DNA from: Epiperipatus broadwayi
Taxonomy: Eukaryota; Onychophora; Udeonychophora; Euonychophora; Peripatidae
DNA: 64,000 bases
Direction: 5' to 3'
Assembly: GCA_028023455.1 (NCBI GenBank)
Contig: JAQFVV010006246.1
Span: 921,501 to 985,500 of the forward strand
The notes beneath the pieces were generated by a model. It did not search any database and was not told the DNA's origin. It saw only the letters and a list, made by a program, of their open reading frames with translations. A program made the translations under genes and the position numbers. Below, piece by piece: positions 35,526-47,834 of the stretch; within the stretch, counting starts at the first letter, position 1; every line of letters starts with the position of its first letter.

Positions 35526-36677
35526 TCAACACCCATCAATTCCTTCATTTCCTTTCAAAGCTTGCCTAGCTGACTTTACATTCAACTGGCACATCTGGAT
35601 GTTCCCAGATTGTGATTTACATTGTAAGACCTCATTTAAGGAATTCAAGCTCTCATGTGTTTCATTAGTAGACTCAATTAACTTCTGAAGGGTGGTCTTC
35701 CGAATCATTGTATCAGTTTCCATGGAAGTTACCTTATCCCCCAACTGAGCTAAACAATGGGTAAGAGATCCAAGAGTCTCTTCATGGCTTTCATTTTCAA
35801 CATTGTGGATCATGGAAATATTGTTCAACTTTGCTTGGACCATCTTCAGCTCAGCTTGTAATTCTTTCCTAAAAGTGTTCTGCTTAAACCACACCTCTTT
35901 ATTCAAGAACTCTTGTGTCTGGTAAACTTGTTTGATCTCTCAGTCAATATGAGCAGTAATATGTTCAGCAAATTGGTTGACATGCTCTTGACATTTAGTA
36001 CTTTCTTCTTCAATCCTGTGCCTTACTTCATCATTATCAGTTTGCATTTTTCCTACATCCTGTAACAACTGTCCTACTCTTTTGGATAGTCAGGTGTCAA
36101 CTTCCTGAATCCTCTCCTCCAATTTCTCTTCAATTCTGACTAATCCTTTCCTCATGTCTTCTTGGAAGTGAGATATATCTCCTTTTAAACCTACCTCAAC
36201 TTGGTTGACATTGGCTCTTGTTGCCATGTTATCCAACCTACTATTTAAATCTCCATTGAGATCATTAATTCATCTATACATCTCATTTCCCATATTGGTC
36301 ATACTTGTCTCCAACTTAGACTCTAATCTTGATTCCATGTTGGCCATATTTGTTTCAAAAGCAGTCATCTTCAGCATCATCTCCCACAGGATTTGTAATA
36401 TGATGGATTCGCTTTCACTAGATGGCATCAATTGATCCCCTAACATAGGAATCACTTTTTGGTAAGGGGTCTCTGGGATTTGAATTATTGTTTGGTCCTC
36501 CTCTAATGATTGAATATGTTGATGCATTTCTTTTGTAGGTTCCTTAAATGCTTGTTGGCACACCAAACTTTCTTTTATACTTGTATCCGTATCTAAACTT
36601 TCACTTTTTTGATTTACCTGTGTCTCATCAACTCTTTCATCCATCTTTAAAATGATCTGGCCACTTCTTAATAGCAT
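35526..36677 (-). pseudogene. Element A Gag, long N-terminal coiled coil
   Basis: The start codon at 36677 opens MLLRSGQIILKMDERVDETQ, followed by MMLKMTAFETNMANMESRLE. The frame continues after single-base faults (about 36270, 36090, 35942) to 35526 as IEEKLEERIQEV, RHIEEES-like text, ELQAELKMVQAKLNNIS and LGDKVTSMETDTM. Heptad-like spacing of hydrophobics runs for about 350 residues. This is unusually long for a Ty3/gypsy Gag, but the related ORFs at 51438-52325 and 61778-62374 also begin with M-M-K-rich coils. It starts 432 bases inside the 5' LTR, as gag should. Confidence 0.7.
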
Positions 36678-37026
36678 AAAGGCAGATATGTCAATATGAT
36701 CATTATGAGACAGAATATTCCCTTATTTATTACTTCTACAAAATAACTATATTTTTTTTTACAATATGGATATTCATTGTGCGGTCTCAGCTTCCCCTTC
36801 TCGTTCTCTGAAGATGAAATGAAACCAAAAAAAAAAAAAATTAAACTACCATCACTTGTACACTTACTCAGTCTTAATCTATATCTAACTACAAATTGGT
36901 TCAGCTATCATGATTAAGATACTCATGTCTAATCACTATATATACATTTTTTATGTCACTACTTCACAACCTATAACATTGATGTTAATTCTCTGATTGC
37001 TCACATTTGTCTAATGACTAGATTTC

Positions 37027-37066
<40 letters not shown>

Positions 37067-37108
37067 GCTAAATACTTGTTCAAGCCCCAAAATGTTGCAT
37101 GCCAAAAA
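36678..37108 (-). other. Element A leader and primer-site region
   Basis: This is the untranslated leader between the 5' LTR and gag. A (TA)n tract lies at 37033-37064. In element sense the LTR end is followed by TTTT, then TGGCATGCAACATTTTGGGG, whose TGG suits a tRNA primer site. I could not match it to a specific tRNA. Confidence 0.5.
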
Positions 37109-39539
37109 TGTAATGGACTGACGACCCACCCTCAACCATTTACCTAAATCCACCCCACTGCATACACTGAAACAAAAATCTGACCATCCATGGAAAATTG
37201 GAAAGATCCAGCAACACCACAGCCAAAATGGATCTTTACTACCATTCAACCCCCTTCATTTGATAATACTCACAGGATCTACCCAATTTTCATGTCAATC
37301 CATTAAATTCCCAGAATTCAAACCCAGTCGTAATCTGAGTAGTTACTCTGTTCAGGTATAATTTATAAGTATATATCTAGCCAATGTGGGCAATGACTTG
37401 ACATTATGGTTCATATAGTACACTTATTAGGTACATATTACATGTATGTTTCCATATCAAAAGATACGTGAATTCAGTGATGTATTATCAACAAATTATA
37501 TACAACCCTTGATGTAAGATCAATTTAAATTAACAAATTTATTTTAACTCAACATAACACATTTAAATATATAACTATACACTTTAAAACACCATAAATA
37601 TGATTCCTACCACTTCCACCTAATCTCATCAAAATAATAACAAAAAAAAAATACATAAAATAATAATATCATCAACTATATGCCATTCTTGGTATATATC
37701 GGCATCTACCTTTCATGCCATCATATTAAAAAAAAAATTTATGATCATTAATATCATCTAAACAAATGACTTTTTTTTTTTTTAAATTTAAAAAAAAATG
37801 GTATCATCATATTAATATCTAAATTATTATTTTGTAAATATAGTTAAATTAATGAATTCGTTTGTGACTATTATCAGTTATGAGAACTGGAATTGCCATC
37901 AGTTGATTAAATTAATTATATGTACTTATATGTAATGGTTAGTATGCAACTTGTTAATAATTAGTTAATATGGGTTTTATTAAAAATAAACTTTGTTACT
38001 AAATGTTATGTCTTTAATGGGTCAAAGAGTAAGTCTTACCTTCCTTTATACTCATTTAATCATAGTCCAGTCCTTCTCTTTCTTCTAACAGAACCATTTA
38101 TATTTTTTTATTTCAAAAATACATTTTACATCATGAAATGCATACATTTAAATTCTTTCGGTACTTCCAGCTCAAAAATCCATTATGGAAGTAAAATAAA
38201 TAAATAAATAAAGGACAGAAAACCTTACAAAATTTATAGCATCAGCATGTCAACTACAACAAACAAACAGTTACATATCAACATAAAATTATGAATGATT
38301 CGGTAAACATCTTGATCAAACATGAGCATCTTCTTTAAATGGAAAAATTCATGGTAAATTGGAAAATTTCAGCATCTCTTATACTTGCTTCATTTTCAAA
38401 GTAGTGCCTTCAATGATTTATCCACCTCCCACAAGCTGACCAAGTAGTTTGGATAATCTTTGATTTGGCAACTTTCACAATTGATCTATAAAACTTCACA
38501 TAATATCCGGCAGCCATTGTATACATATATATGTGATGGTGGGAATTCACTCCTATGGATCATGTTCATTGCCCTCTCAAAGCCCATCTGAGTTGCCTTG
38601 ACCTTTCACAATGACTTTTAGCACACCTGCATCATTCTTACACTAGTATGTATATATATAAATTCTTTCCTTATATCAGCAGTGGGGACGTTATAGTTAT
38701 ATAATAGACAAAACACGATTAAAGTCAATTTTTGGATAATAAATATTATTAAGTCTAAACTTTCAACAGTCCTAGAATTATCAAATGCTTGATTACGTGA
38801 ATAAATATCTTTTCACATATCTTATAACGAATATTTCAATAGAATTATAAATAAAATAAAAAAAATCTTGGTGCCTATTATGCTTTAATCAACAGATTAT
38901 AATTTATTTATTTATTTAATTTCCATAATTCTAATGGAAGCATAGTGATATTCTTCTGTTTCAGTTTTTTTCTCTTTCTACATATATATATCAAATTAAA
39001 CAACTTACAGTTCTATGCATCCTTGCGTGTCCAATTATTCTCTCTTTAAAATGCCGAAAAACGTTTTTACCAAAATATAATTTTCAAATTATCTGACTTG
39101 CCATCATTAATGAATAAAGAAAAGAAGATCTTGCATATAACTTCTTCTATACATGTTTTTAATTTTTCCAGCCATTAGAAAAAAAATAGTTGTTGCTGTT
39201 GTCATATGTTCTATCAGGTTTTTTTCTCCCCTTCACATTACAACACTAAATTATAAAATCGGCTTTTTTTTATTCTTTACAAAACTTTCTCAATTGTTTG
39301 AACAATATTGTTTTGTCAAAGGTTATTTTAAAATGAAATTTAGTAACAAATTTATGATTTTGTTTCAAGCATTTCCAGTTCATTAAACTACAATATAATT
39401 TTATTCATACCATTATATATCATCAACTCGAACTGTTCAATAGATGTATTAATTTTATAAATCAACACATCTATGTATATATTTATGTTCAATGCATTTA
39501 ATGGTAAGGATAGGGATGAGACCTACAGTGATCCTTACA
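37109..39539 (-). repeat. Element A 5' LTR (2431 bp)
   Basis: This is the second LTR copy, colinear with 30659-33141. It would carry the promoter in minus sense. No TATA box stands out among many AT-rich strings. Near the left end GCGGACCG of the other LTR reads ATGGACTG here, consistent with CpG decay. Confidence 0.92.
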
Positions 39540-40566
39540 ATATTGATAAAATAATAATAACAATAATAATCAAATGGTTTATTTTTAAGTTTTATAAAAG
39601 GTTTGAGCAATTAATGTGACAAAAACTGGGTCTTCAATTAAAATCTGTCAGTTTATGACTGCACTGTATCGTGCTTAACACTATATAATGATGATTCATG
39701 CTAAATGGAAGACTTTTATAAAATGATAAAATAATTAATTTTTTTTAGATACCACAGATCTGAAGCAGCTTTATATTGCAAATTCTAAACAATATTCAAT
39801 AGATTTAAAGGAAATCATCAAGAAGAGAAAGAGGTTAAAATGAAAATGTGAAATGTGGTATAAGAAGTAATAATATGTATAAACATATTTGATAATCCAT
39901 ATAAAAAATGCAGTCAAATTTAATGAAGCATGTAATGATATAATGGTCTGATGTAGATTTGTAATAGAATTTTAAGAACTTTATATATCTAAATTAAAAT
40001 GAAATGTAATTATCTTTAAGGGTAGTCCTTTATTTAGAGCAAATGATTTGTCTAATCAATAGCAGAAGCACAAGTTAAACAAAAGCTTGAATGTTGATAT
40101 ATTTTTACAGAGTATCACTGAAAACTATCATTTTCTGGATAAAAATAAGTATCATATACATTTTTTTTACTTTTTATGATCACACATATTGAGAACTGCA
40201 AATTTAGAATCAATAAAAATGTGAGAACATCTTTTCTTTTTCATGAAACAATTTTATATTAAATTAAATTCTTAATGAAAGGCAAGTAAATAAAATCTTT
40301 CCCTATATTTTAGTAGAAACGTGAAATTTTTCATAAAAGGAAGAAAACCAAAGTAAAGCAAAAAAACTTTGCATTAATTTTGATGTCTTTATGCCTCTCT
40401 AAAATTTACTCTACGTAAACATAGAAGTAGTTGTTTACTACAAATTTATTCATTGGAATCAAATAATTCTGCCAAATGGTAATTATTATTTACTACAAAT
40501 GTATTCTTTAGAATATGCTTACATTCATATGGGTTTAAAGTAATTTTGTAAATTTGTTGTTTTTAG
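39540..40566. other. End of the 13.6 kb intron
   Basis: It starts with the ATAT copy of element A's target site and ends with the acceptor TTGTTTTTAG at 40557-40566. No coding or repeat recognised. Confidence 0.5.
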
Positions 40567-40768
40567 ATATATGATGGAAATTCTGCAAAAGAAAACACTC
40601 TACTTGGGCAATATTGTGGCAATGTAATTCCTGACCCACTTTATAGTACAGGAAATCAAATATATATCATGTTTGAGTCTTCAAATACTGCTCACGGTTT
40701 TTTACTTGAGTGGAATGCTATTATTCCTGAAACATCACCTGATTCTATAATTTCTGAAAATTCTACAA
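40567..40768 (+). CDS. CUB-domain protein, exon C (second half of CUB domain)
   Basis: The acceptor AG ends at 40566 and the donor GTAAGT starts at 40769. The 202-base exon enters at phase 0 and leaves at phase 1. It reads IYDGNSAKENTLLGQYCGN, VIPDPLYSTGNQIYIMFESS, NTAHGFLLEWNAI, then a Ser/Thr/Pro-rich linker (IPETSPDSIISENST). It supplies the I-Y-D-G strand, the fourth cysteine in QYCG, the I-P turn and the H-G-F-x-L-x-W closing strand. With 26778-26950 it makes one full CUB domain of about 105 residues. The linker suggests the next module lies further downstream, but no following exon was found in the window. The phase-1 edges on both sides of the domain suit exon shuffling. Confidence 0.92.
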
Positions 40769-41009
40769 GTAAGTATACTTGCATTAGTTATTTATATTTT
40801 TATATTAAGTATTTGTTTTAATAATGATGCATATTAATAGCTTATTAATTAATTAGTTTTTTTGCAAAGGAAGTTAATTTATGTTTAGAATTTTTGGCAT
40901 TACTAGGATTAATTTCTATCTTGATTGAAGCACCATATAATTTCCTAATAGTGATTATCAGTAAACATTAAGCAGAATGACAGATACAAGAAAAAAAAGA
41001 AATAGTTTC

Positions 41010-42570
41010 CACACTAACAAATTTGTGTCCAATTTTCATGACTCATCTTATCATCAAAATAATAGAATCAGAAATTAAAGACAAATAAAACCCTTTATTA
41101 TGCCAAAATTATCTAAAATGCAATTTGCTGAAAAAAGGAATCACCTACTGGCCTGATAGTTTTCTATTCAAAACAACTCTAAATACAGTAACAAACAACA
41201 AAAAAGAATCAAATTTTTATTTATCTAGACATAATGGCAACCTTTGATATGATATTAATAAATACAATTTTTAAAATTCTAGAACAAAATGAGTACCAAA
41301 CATATATTTATACCTATTTGCTAACCAATTATTAAACTATAAAATATACATTATTTTCAATGACAAAAACTCACTACCAATTATTCCACATCAATCCTTA
41401 TTGCAAGAATCCCCAATAAGTGTTCTGCTAATTAACACTATATAAAATGAAATATCTAGAATTTACATACCCTGCTTAAACATTAACATCTCATGTATAG
41501 CTTACATCAATGATCTCTTAGTCTTTTTTCCATTTAAAAAACACATGCCCATATTCTTAAAGATTCTTTCAGAGTATACAAACCAATATATGTTAATCTT
41601 CAACATGGAAAAATTCTGTTCCTGGAACATTTACACTGATAGTAGGATAGCAAAACATTTAAAGGCAAACTAATGCATACCTTGGTTTCTATTTCTACCT
41701 GCAACATTTAATTTTTTAAAAAAAATTATATCTATCACTTTATGGTAAGTTATCATTTTTTAGCATCCTCTTCATGACAAAAATCACATACTACATTCCA
41801 ACAATATTTTATGTCAAAGCATTTTCTAATCAAATAGACTCATTACACAGGAAATTCTTGTAAGGGAAAAATCTCAATATCCATAAAACATATCAAAAAT
41901 TTACTCCCACAAAATGATCTAGAACTTCACTCAATTCTCACTTTCAGAATCAAAAAACGATTAATATAATCTCTACATATGCAAAAAATTGCCATATTTA
42001 CAAACAGCTTGTCATTCCCTCAGATAAACCACCTCCTAATGAAGGATACCTGAAGAGGGCACTCAGTCCATTATTGCTATTAAAATTTGGTTTTCAAATT
42101 ACCTCAAAATAAATTCCAAGTACTGGAAAATTTATTTCCTTTTATACCCTCTACAAGACAATGATAAAACTGTACTCAAAATCACCAATAAATAACTTTG
42201 TCACAAATACAAATTCTGGTCATTTAAATCAAAATATTTACTTGGACTCAACCTCAATTTACTACTCACTTCCTAAATTATAAAAGAACTTTCCAAAATG
42301 TACACCATCTATGCACCCTTTGCCACATAGATTCAAAAATACAAGAACATCATTTTTCATGCCAAGAACTCAAAAGCATTATTAAATAATGTACATACTT
42401 TTCAAAAATAAAAAATAAATATAAATAGCCTATTTATTTGACTCATTCAAAAAATCTTCACTGACATCAGGACAGTATTTATCCTGTATACCTTATAGTA
42501 TACAAGATGTTTATTCATATATAACTACAACCCAAGAAAGCATCTTAGCACTTTCAAAAATAAACTGAAT
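41010..42570 (+). mobile_element. LINE fragment with C-terminal zinc knuckle (L1/Tx1-like?)
   Basis: The plus strand shows, through many frame breaks, reverse transcriptase motifs: MATFDMILINTIFKILEQN (motif A) near 41232-41290, SLLQESPISVLLINTI (motif B) near 41395-41440, AYIDDLLVFFPFKKHMP (motif C) near 41500-41550, KLSFFSILFMTKITYYIPTI near 41740-41810, and CTLCHIDSKIQEHHFSC near 42310-42360. The last is a C-x2-C-x8-H-x4-C type knuckle as in L1/Tx1-like LINE tails. The text differs from both the RTE copies and the LINE at 27235. It is a third LINE family in the window, 5'-truncated and dead. Confidence 0.62.
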
Positions 42571-44182
42571 AGTTTATGTCAGTGAAATAAAAGGATAACA
42601 AACTATAAAACTTTCATTGATATTTGGTCACAATAAATACAGATACCCTCAAGTTTATATAAAAGTAATAAAGACTCAAGATTAACATATCAGAAGTGAA
42701 GAGCAGAAATTAAAAGATAACATGTGCCATCATTGAAATACTTTGGATGAAATTTAGCTAATGTTATTGTGGACTTTCACATACTTCCAAGCCTTCTGAG
42801 CCACATGCCAATCCCTACATTATAATTTTTATATTTGTAACAATCACTTTAATTATATGCAGACAAAAGAAATCATATAAACTATTTTTCTCTGTTGAAT
42901 TAAGTTCTTTGAAAGTGAATATATGCTTCATATTTTAGATTTATGCATTGGAAATATAGAATGAAAATCAAAAATGGCTATTTACAATTAATAAAAATAA
43001 ATCCAATTTATTAAATAATCAAACTATGCCACTAAATTTTAAATTTATCATTTAATGGCTGAATGAGTTTTTAAAAATGATACTTGATTCAATATAGCAT
43101 TTAAATATTTATAATTATTTTCAAAGTTACATGTAAATTTTAGAGTTGATATGATATTTTAAGTAATAAATACTTGAATAATAATATATAAATTATAAAA
43201 ATACTTCTAGCATGGCAGAGCACAAAAGTAATGAATATAATTGTTATGAGGTAATGATTCATGCTTTAAAACATTATAAAAGTATTTTTTTATATTTTAC
43301 ATCAATAATATATTAAAATATATGGAATAAATTAATTTCAACATACTAACAAATTATAAGAAAATCAGAGAAATAAGAGAACATAAGATTTAATTAAAAT
43401 TACACATACGCATCAAATTAAAAGTCAGTTACTATATTAAGAAATATTGATAGAAGTATCAAATATAAAGTCAACATTTAGTATCTAAAAATGCCTACAT
43501 AGACAAATATAAAAATAACCAAATGAACTTGCTATTTTAAAAGCCATTTAATGTAATGTTCTCATTGTATCAACAACTAATCATCTGATCTACTGACTTA
43601 TGTTGATCATTATCATCTAAATTATTGATTTACAATAAGCGAACTAACTCTAAATAGTTCTCAACTTTCAAGTTATTTGAAAATATTTTTTACTAGGCAT
43701 TAAAAAGATAGCTATTCCTTATTATATAGACTTCTCATTATACATTAATTAAAGATCTATTTAGTTATAAAAAAACAATAATGCCAATTTTAAATTCTAT
43801 AAGTATGCCAGGATAAGCAATTTTTAACATTACAATAATTTTATAAAAATTAATGTATATTTATATTACATTATCCATATCTTATAAACTGAGTTTTGAC
43901 TACTAGTCTGATCTATTAATTGCATAAGTAAACATCTCAACTTCTATACATATTACTCCATAACTATTATTCATAAAAGTTTTATAATCAAAATGAATGT
44001 CAAAAGCTTTTAAAATCAAGCAATAACTTGATCTCTGTCATGCATATAAACATTTTTTTCAAACTATTATTTTTTTCCACTAAAATATTACCAAATTCAC
44101 CACTTTCTTTATTTTGCTGTAATATCTTATATACATGCAATTTATCCACTCTACTTTGAACACATTTTAGCAAAACTTTTAT

Positions 44183-44183
<1 letters not shown>
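42571..44183. other. AT-rich non-coding DNA
   Basis: No coding, structural RNA or repeat recognised. The next CUB exon was looked for and not seen. Confidence 0.5.

Positions 44184-44219
<36 letters not shown>
44184..44219 (+). repeat. (GT)n(AT)n microsatellite
   Basis: A GTGTGT run passes into a TATATA run. Confidence 0.9.
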
Positions 44220-45865
44220 TAAGCATCTACCCGTATTATTGTTGCTTAATTCATTCATGTATACGTTCTTTCCCTCAGCTTCGAGTAAGTATATTTATGA
44301 GCATGGGTTAAATCCCATCTCAAGCTCCAATCTTACACTTTGATAAGAATTATACTAATCGAAAACATAAATAAGGGTTCTGTATATATATATATATAGG
44401 GTAGCATGTCCAGACTAGCTCTATCTCAAGGTCTGGGGAACATGGTCTAATGAGAGAACAAAGCAAAAAAATGATTCCTGGCGATGTCACATATATCTAC
44501 GTATACCACATTATAATTTACCTATTTATAAATTCTATTACCCTAGCCTAGAAGTTATAACAAAACTAGGCTATAAATTACTATGCTAGTTATCATTAAA
44601 TTCTAAGCTTTATACACACATATATATATATACATTAATGTTCATGCGCACAACCCATTTATTACGATACACACATATATGAATCATATATATATCAATG
44701 AAAGAGTGCGATTACACATCACAGTCGTTTATTTAATGTTTTATTTTTTATTTAAACAAATATTTATTACTGTATTCAATATAGAAGTAACATGAGTCCC
44801 TTCATTACTACGCATTTATTGAACACATATACAGAGAGAAAAGGTCAATTTACCTTAATTATGATCGAATGTCCGTGTGGTCAATTCTAAAGAAATATTG
44901 GCCTTATTGATATTTGTTGATCCTAAGGATGGTAAACAGTCCGCAATGTGATACACCAATAGTTTATCATAGAGGTGGAGTAGATGATTTAGCTCGCTTA
45001 AGAGATCTAAGCTGCATGTGCTTCATCATCATTACACTTGCTAATTTTTAAACAGCGAATTTTCATAAATCCGATTCAGGTGAGTCCTACGATAACAATC
45101 CACTGGGCTGGTTTAACGAAACACACTATTTAGTTACCCCATCATTTTGATTGGAATATTACTAAAACTTCTTAATTAATTATACGTTAATACAATCCAA
45201 AATCCATGCCACGTCTTTCTCCTTCCTTCTAATAACCACTATATTTTTAAGAGAGAAAAAAATAGTTCTTTTCTTTTACACTCTTTAACCTCGCATTTTC
45301 TCTTATTAATTTGTATGCCACTGACCGTATCTTCCATTGTTTCAGAATATCAACTTGACCAGTTCTAAGAATTCTGGCAGACAGAGTCATTAACTGAAAC
45401 TGCCCACAGCAACTAATTCATTCTATTTCTGCAGATTTATATGTTCAATGGATTCATCAAGAAACACATGTTACCGCTAATATTATTAAAATGTAGAACA
45501 TTAACGAACAACAAAATAAATATGTATAACCAATAACAAATTTATACAACTCCGTATATAATTGCCTCTCATCAATCTCACATATAACCATTAATACTTA
45601 TACACACTTATAATAACACACATACAACTATATATATACAAGCATAAAGTCCAATCTTTAACACATTACATATTACTTTCACACTCTTTGTAACAGGGTT
45701 CGAATGATTATTTATACATCTTTTCACATCTACACAATCCATCCATATCAACACTCGCAATTAACACTCTATGTTGCATTATTTTTTGTATTTGAACCCA
45801 GCTACTGTTACATACATCCCTGGTGCAATAGCCTTCAAATACCTTCTGTGTATATGAATGATTTC
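44220..45865 (-). other. Probable 3' untranslated/LTR DNA of element B, limits unknown
   Basis: It lies directly downstream (minus sense) of the element B integrase and has no coding. Its base composition is less extreme than the introns. I searched for a direct repeat of it elsewhere in the window and saw none, so LTR limits cannot be drawn. Contains GGTTAAATCCCA near 44308 and TTCCTGGCGATG near 44476, words also seen in the SINE-like relic at 21600-21675. Confidence 0.4.
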
Positions 45866-47009
45866 TTAAACAACTTTTCTATCTTTATCCCTCTCTGGGT
45901 TTGCGAAGGGCTTGAGTGACTGGACATTGTATGACCCCTTTACTTCCCACCCGGTATCCACCCAAAATGCATGTTTTCCCTGACTCTTTGTTATCGCAAA
46001 CGGGCCCTCATATAGATTGCAAAATGTTTTGCAAATAAACTTTCCGGGTTCGCTTACGTGGGGTGTCCTCACCATTACCTGGTTCCCCACCTTAAAGAAA
46101 TGTGAGAACTCTTGAAACCCTCTTTTCATTGTTTGCTTCTGGGAATCATCGACTGGTAAGCCTGCTGCCTATCGTTTTCTATATCGATGGGAGTTTCTTC
46201 TCCTGGAAAATTGGTTTTGAACAGCCTAGGTGTGTGCTTACCAAAATGCAAATGTATTGGTGTGAAGCCAGTAGATTTGTTCACCACCCAATTCATATAG
46301 TTTAAAATGTCCAGAAGTTGTTTGACCCACTTCCTATGGTCGGTTTTGACATAAGTACGGAACAACCTACCCAATTCCTGCATCATTCTTTGGCAGGGAT
46401 TGGACTGAGAGTTATGGATCGAGGTTAACACATGTCCTATTTTCAACCATTTGGTCCATCTCATTCACTCCCTCGAAACGAATGGGATTCCATATCTGAT
46501 ATGATAGTTCGAGGTTTTCCCACCGATGGAATATGCTCCTTTTCCAGGACATGTATGGTGTTCCTCATGTTGGCTTGCATGATTGGATATGCAGACACCA
46601 GTTTGGAGAATAAATCATAAACAACCAAGAGGTATTTCTGTTTATTGAAAGCTGGCAGTGGACCATAAAAATCCATTGCAACAATTTCCTTAGGCTCTCT
46701 GGGAATCATGGACAACATCGGAGCTGTATATTTCCTATTTGCGGGCTTAACCCTCTGGCAAATTTTGCACTGCCCGATGACCACTGCAACTTTGCCATGC
46801 ATGCCTGGCCAGTAAAACCACCTCCTAATCCATCCTTCAGTCTTCATTATCCCATAGTGACCCGACCTGTGGTGCATGTGTGCCACCACTGTGGTCCTCA
46901 TATGCTGCGGGATAACTGATCTCCATTCTGCTGGATTTTCCTTAACTCTATTGTAGCAAACCTTGCTCCAGTTTAAATTTCTGAATATTCTGCTCGACCT
47001 AACCCCCAA
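45866..47009 (-). pseudogene. Element B integrase, broken
   Basis: The piece 46461-47009 has the zinc domain (HMHHRSGHYGIMKTEGW..., then GQCKICQRVKP) and the core's first Asp in VAMDFYGPLP. The second is in TIISDMESHSF, with the usual N-G of S-D-N-G changed. The piece 46126-46464 carries SQSNPCQRMMQELGRLF, where the catalytic Glu of the D-D-35-E triad (element C has CERV) reads Gln. The piece 45866-46129 is the C-terminal domain (KVGNQVMVRTPHVSEPG, then YNVQSLKPF). Two frame breaks plus the Glu-to-Gln change make it inactive. Confidence 0.85.
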
Positions 47010-47834
47010 TCAATTTAGCTTCTTTACCTTCCAATTGGTCAATGATGGGCTGGAGTTGTTGATCTTCTCTCTGAAAGTACTCCAGGTGCCTCAAATCACT
47101 TTCAAGTCCTTCATCTGTTCTCAACCCTATGCTTGCTATATACAAATTCTTAGTACCCAGATGATGTGATTGATTGTCCACTGGATTGCAGCTAAGGGCA
47201 TCAGCTACCACATTGTCAGACCCTTTGCAATACCTCACCGTATAGTTGTATTCTTGAAGGTACAGGCTCCAAAGTACTAATCTGCTGTTAGTGAGGTAGC
47301 TGTGGTTGATAAATTCCAGACTCCTTTGGTCAGTAACCACAATGACTCAAGCCCAATAACAGTGTGTGAAACTTCTGGAAGGCCCAAACAATGGCCAATG
47401 CCTCTTTCTCAGTGGTTGTATAATGTACCTCGGGACTGTTGAGTAGCCTGCTCAGAAAATATAGTACACCCATTCTCCTATCTTCTTGCTCTTGAGCCAA
47501 GGTCACTCCAAGACCATATACACTGCTATCTGTGTGAACTATGTAACGGCTTTGAAAAGTCAGGAATAACCAGGATAACATGTTCCAAGAAACCTGTCTT
47601 CACTCTTTGGAAGGCTTGGTCCTGTTCTTCTGTCCACTTCCACTCACTACCTTTTTTAATAATTTCACCAATGGCTCCATCCATTCTGCAAACTGGCCTT
47701 GAAAGTGGTTGTAGAATTACACAGGCCCAGAAATGATTGGACCTGCTTCTTGGATCTTGGCGTTGGAAAGTCACGAATAGCCGAGATATTGTCTGGGTAT
47801 GGTTTGAGTCCCAGAGCTCCCTCCATGTGCCCAA
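46999..47834 (-). pseudogene. Element B connection and RNase H, broken
   Basis: The piece 47526-47834 carries the tether after RT (GKVT-like linker, EEQDQAFQRVKTGF). The piece 47330-47581 has RYIVHTDSSVYGLGVTLAQE (first Asp) and TTTEKEALAIVWAFQKF (Glu). The piece 46999-47340 has VTDQRSLEFI (third acidic position) and NVVADALSCNPVD, where A-D-A-L-S is the usual end of RNase H. A one-to-two-base overlap at about 47330-47340 shows the frame change. The catalytic residues remain. Confidence 0.83.

Larger units (their letters stand above)
30659..39539 (-). mobile_element. Gypsy-type LTR retrotransposon A, complete ends, internally deleted
   Basis: Two long direct repeats bound a 3967-base interior: 30659-33141 (2483 bases, the 3' LTR in element sense) and 37109-39539 (2431 bases, the 5' LTR). 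On the plus strand both start TG and end TTACA. The four bases ATAT precede the left one and follow the right one, which fits a target duplication. Beside the 3' LTR the minus strand reads GGATTGGAGGAAT, a fitting polypurine tract. A candidate primer site TGGCATGC lies four bases inside the 5' LTR. Coding on the minus strand holds gag, protease and only the tail of integrase. It lies antisense in the CUB intron. LTR copies differ mostly by transitions; I counted 9 differences in the first 84 bases. Confidence 0.9.
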
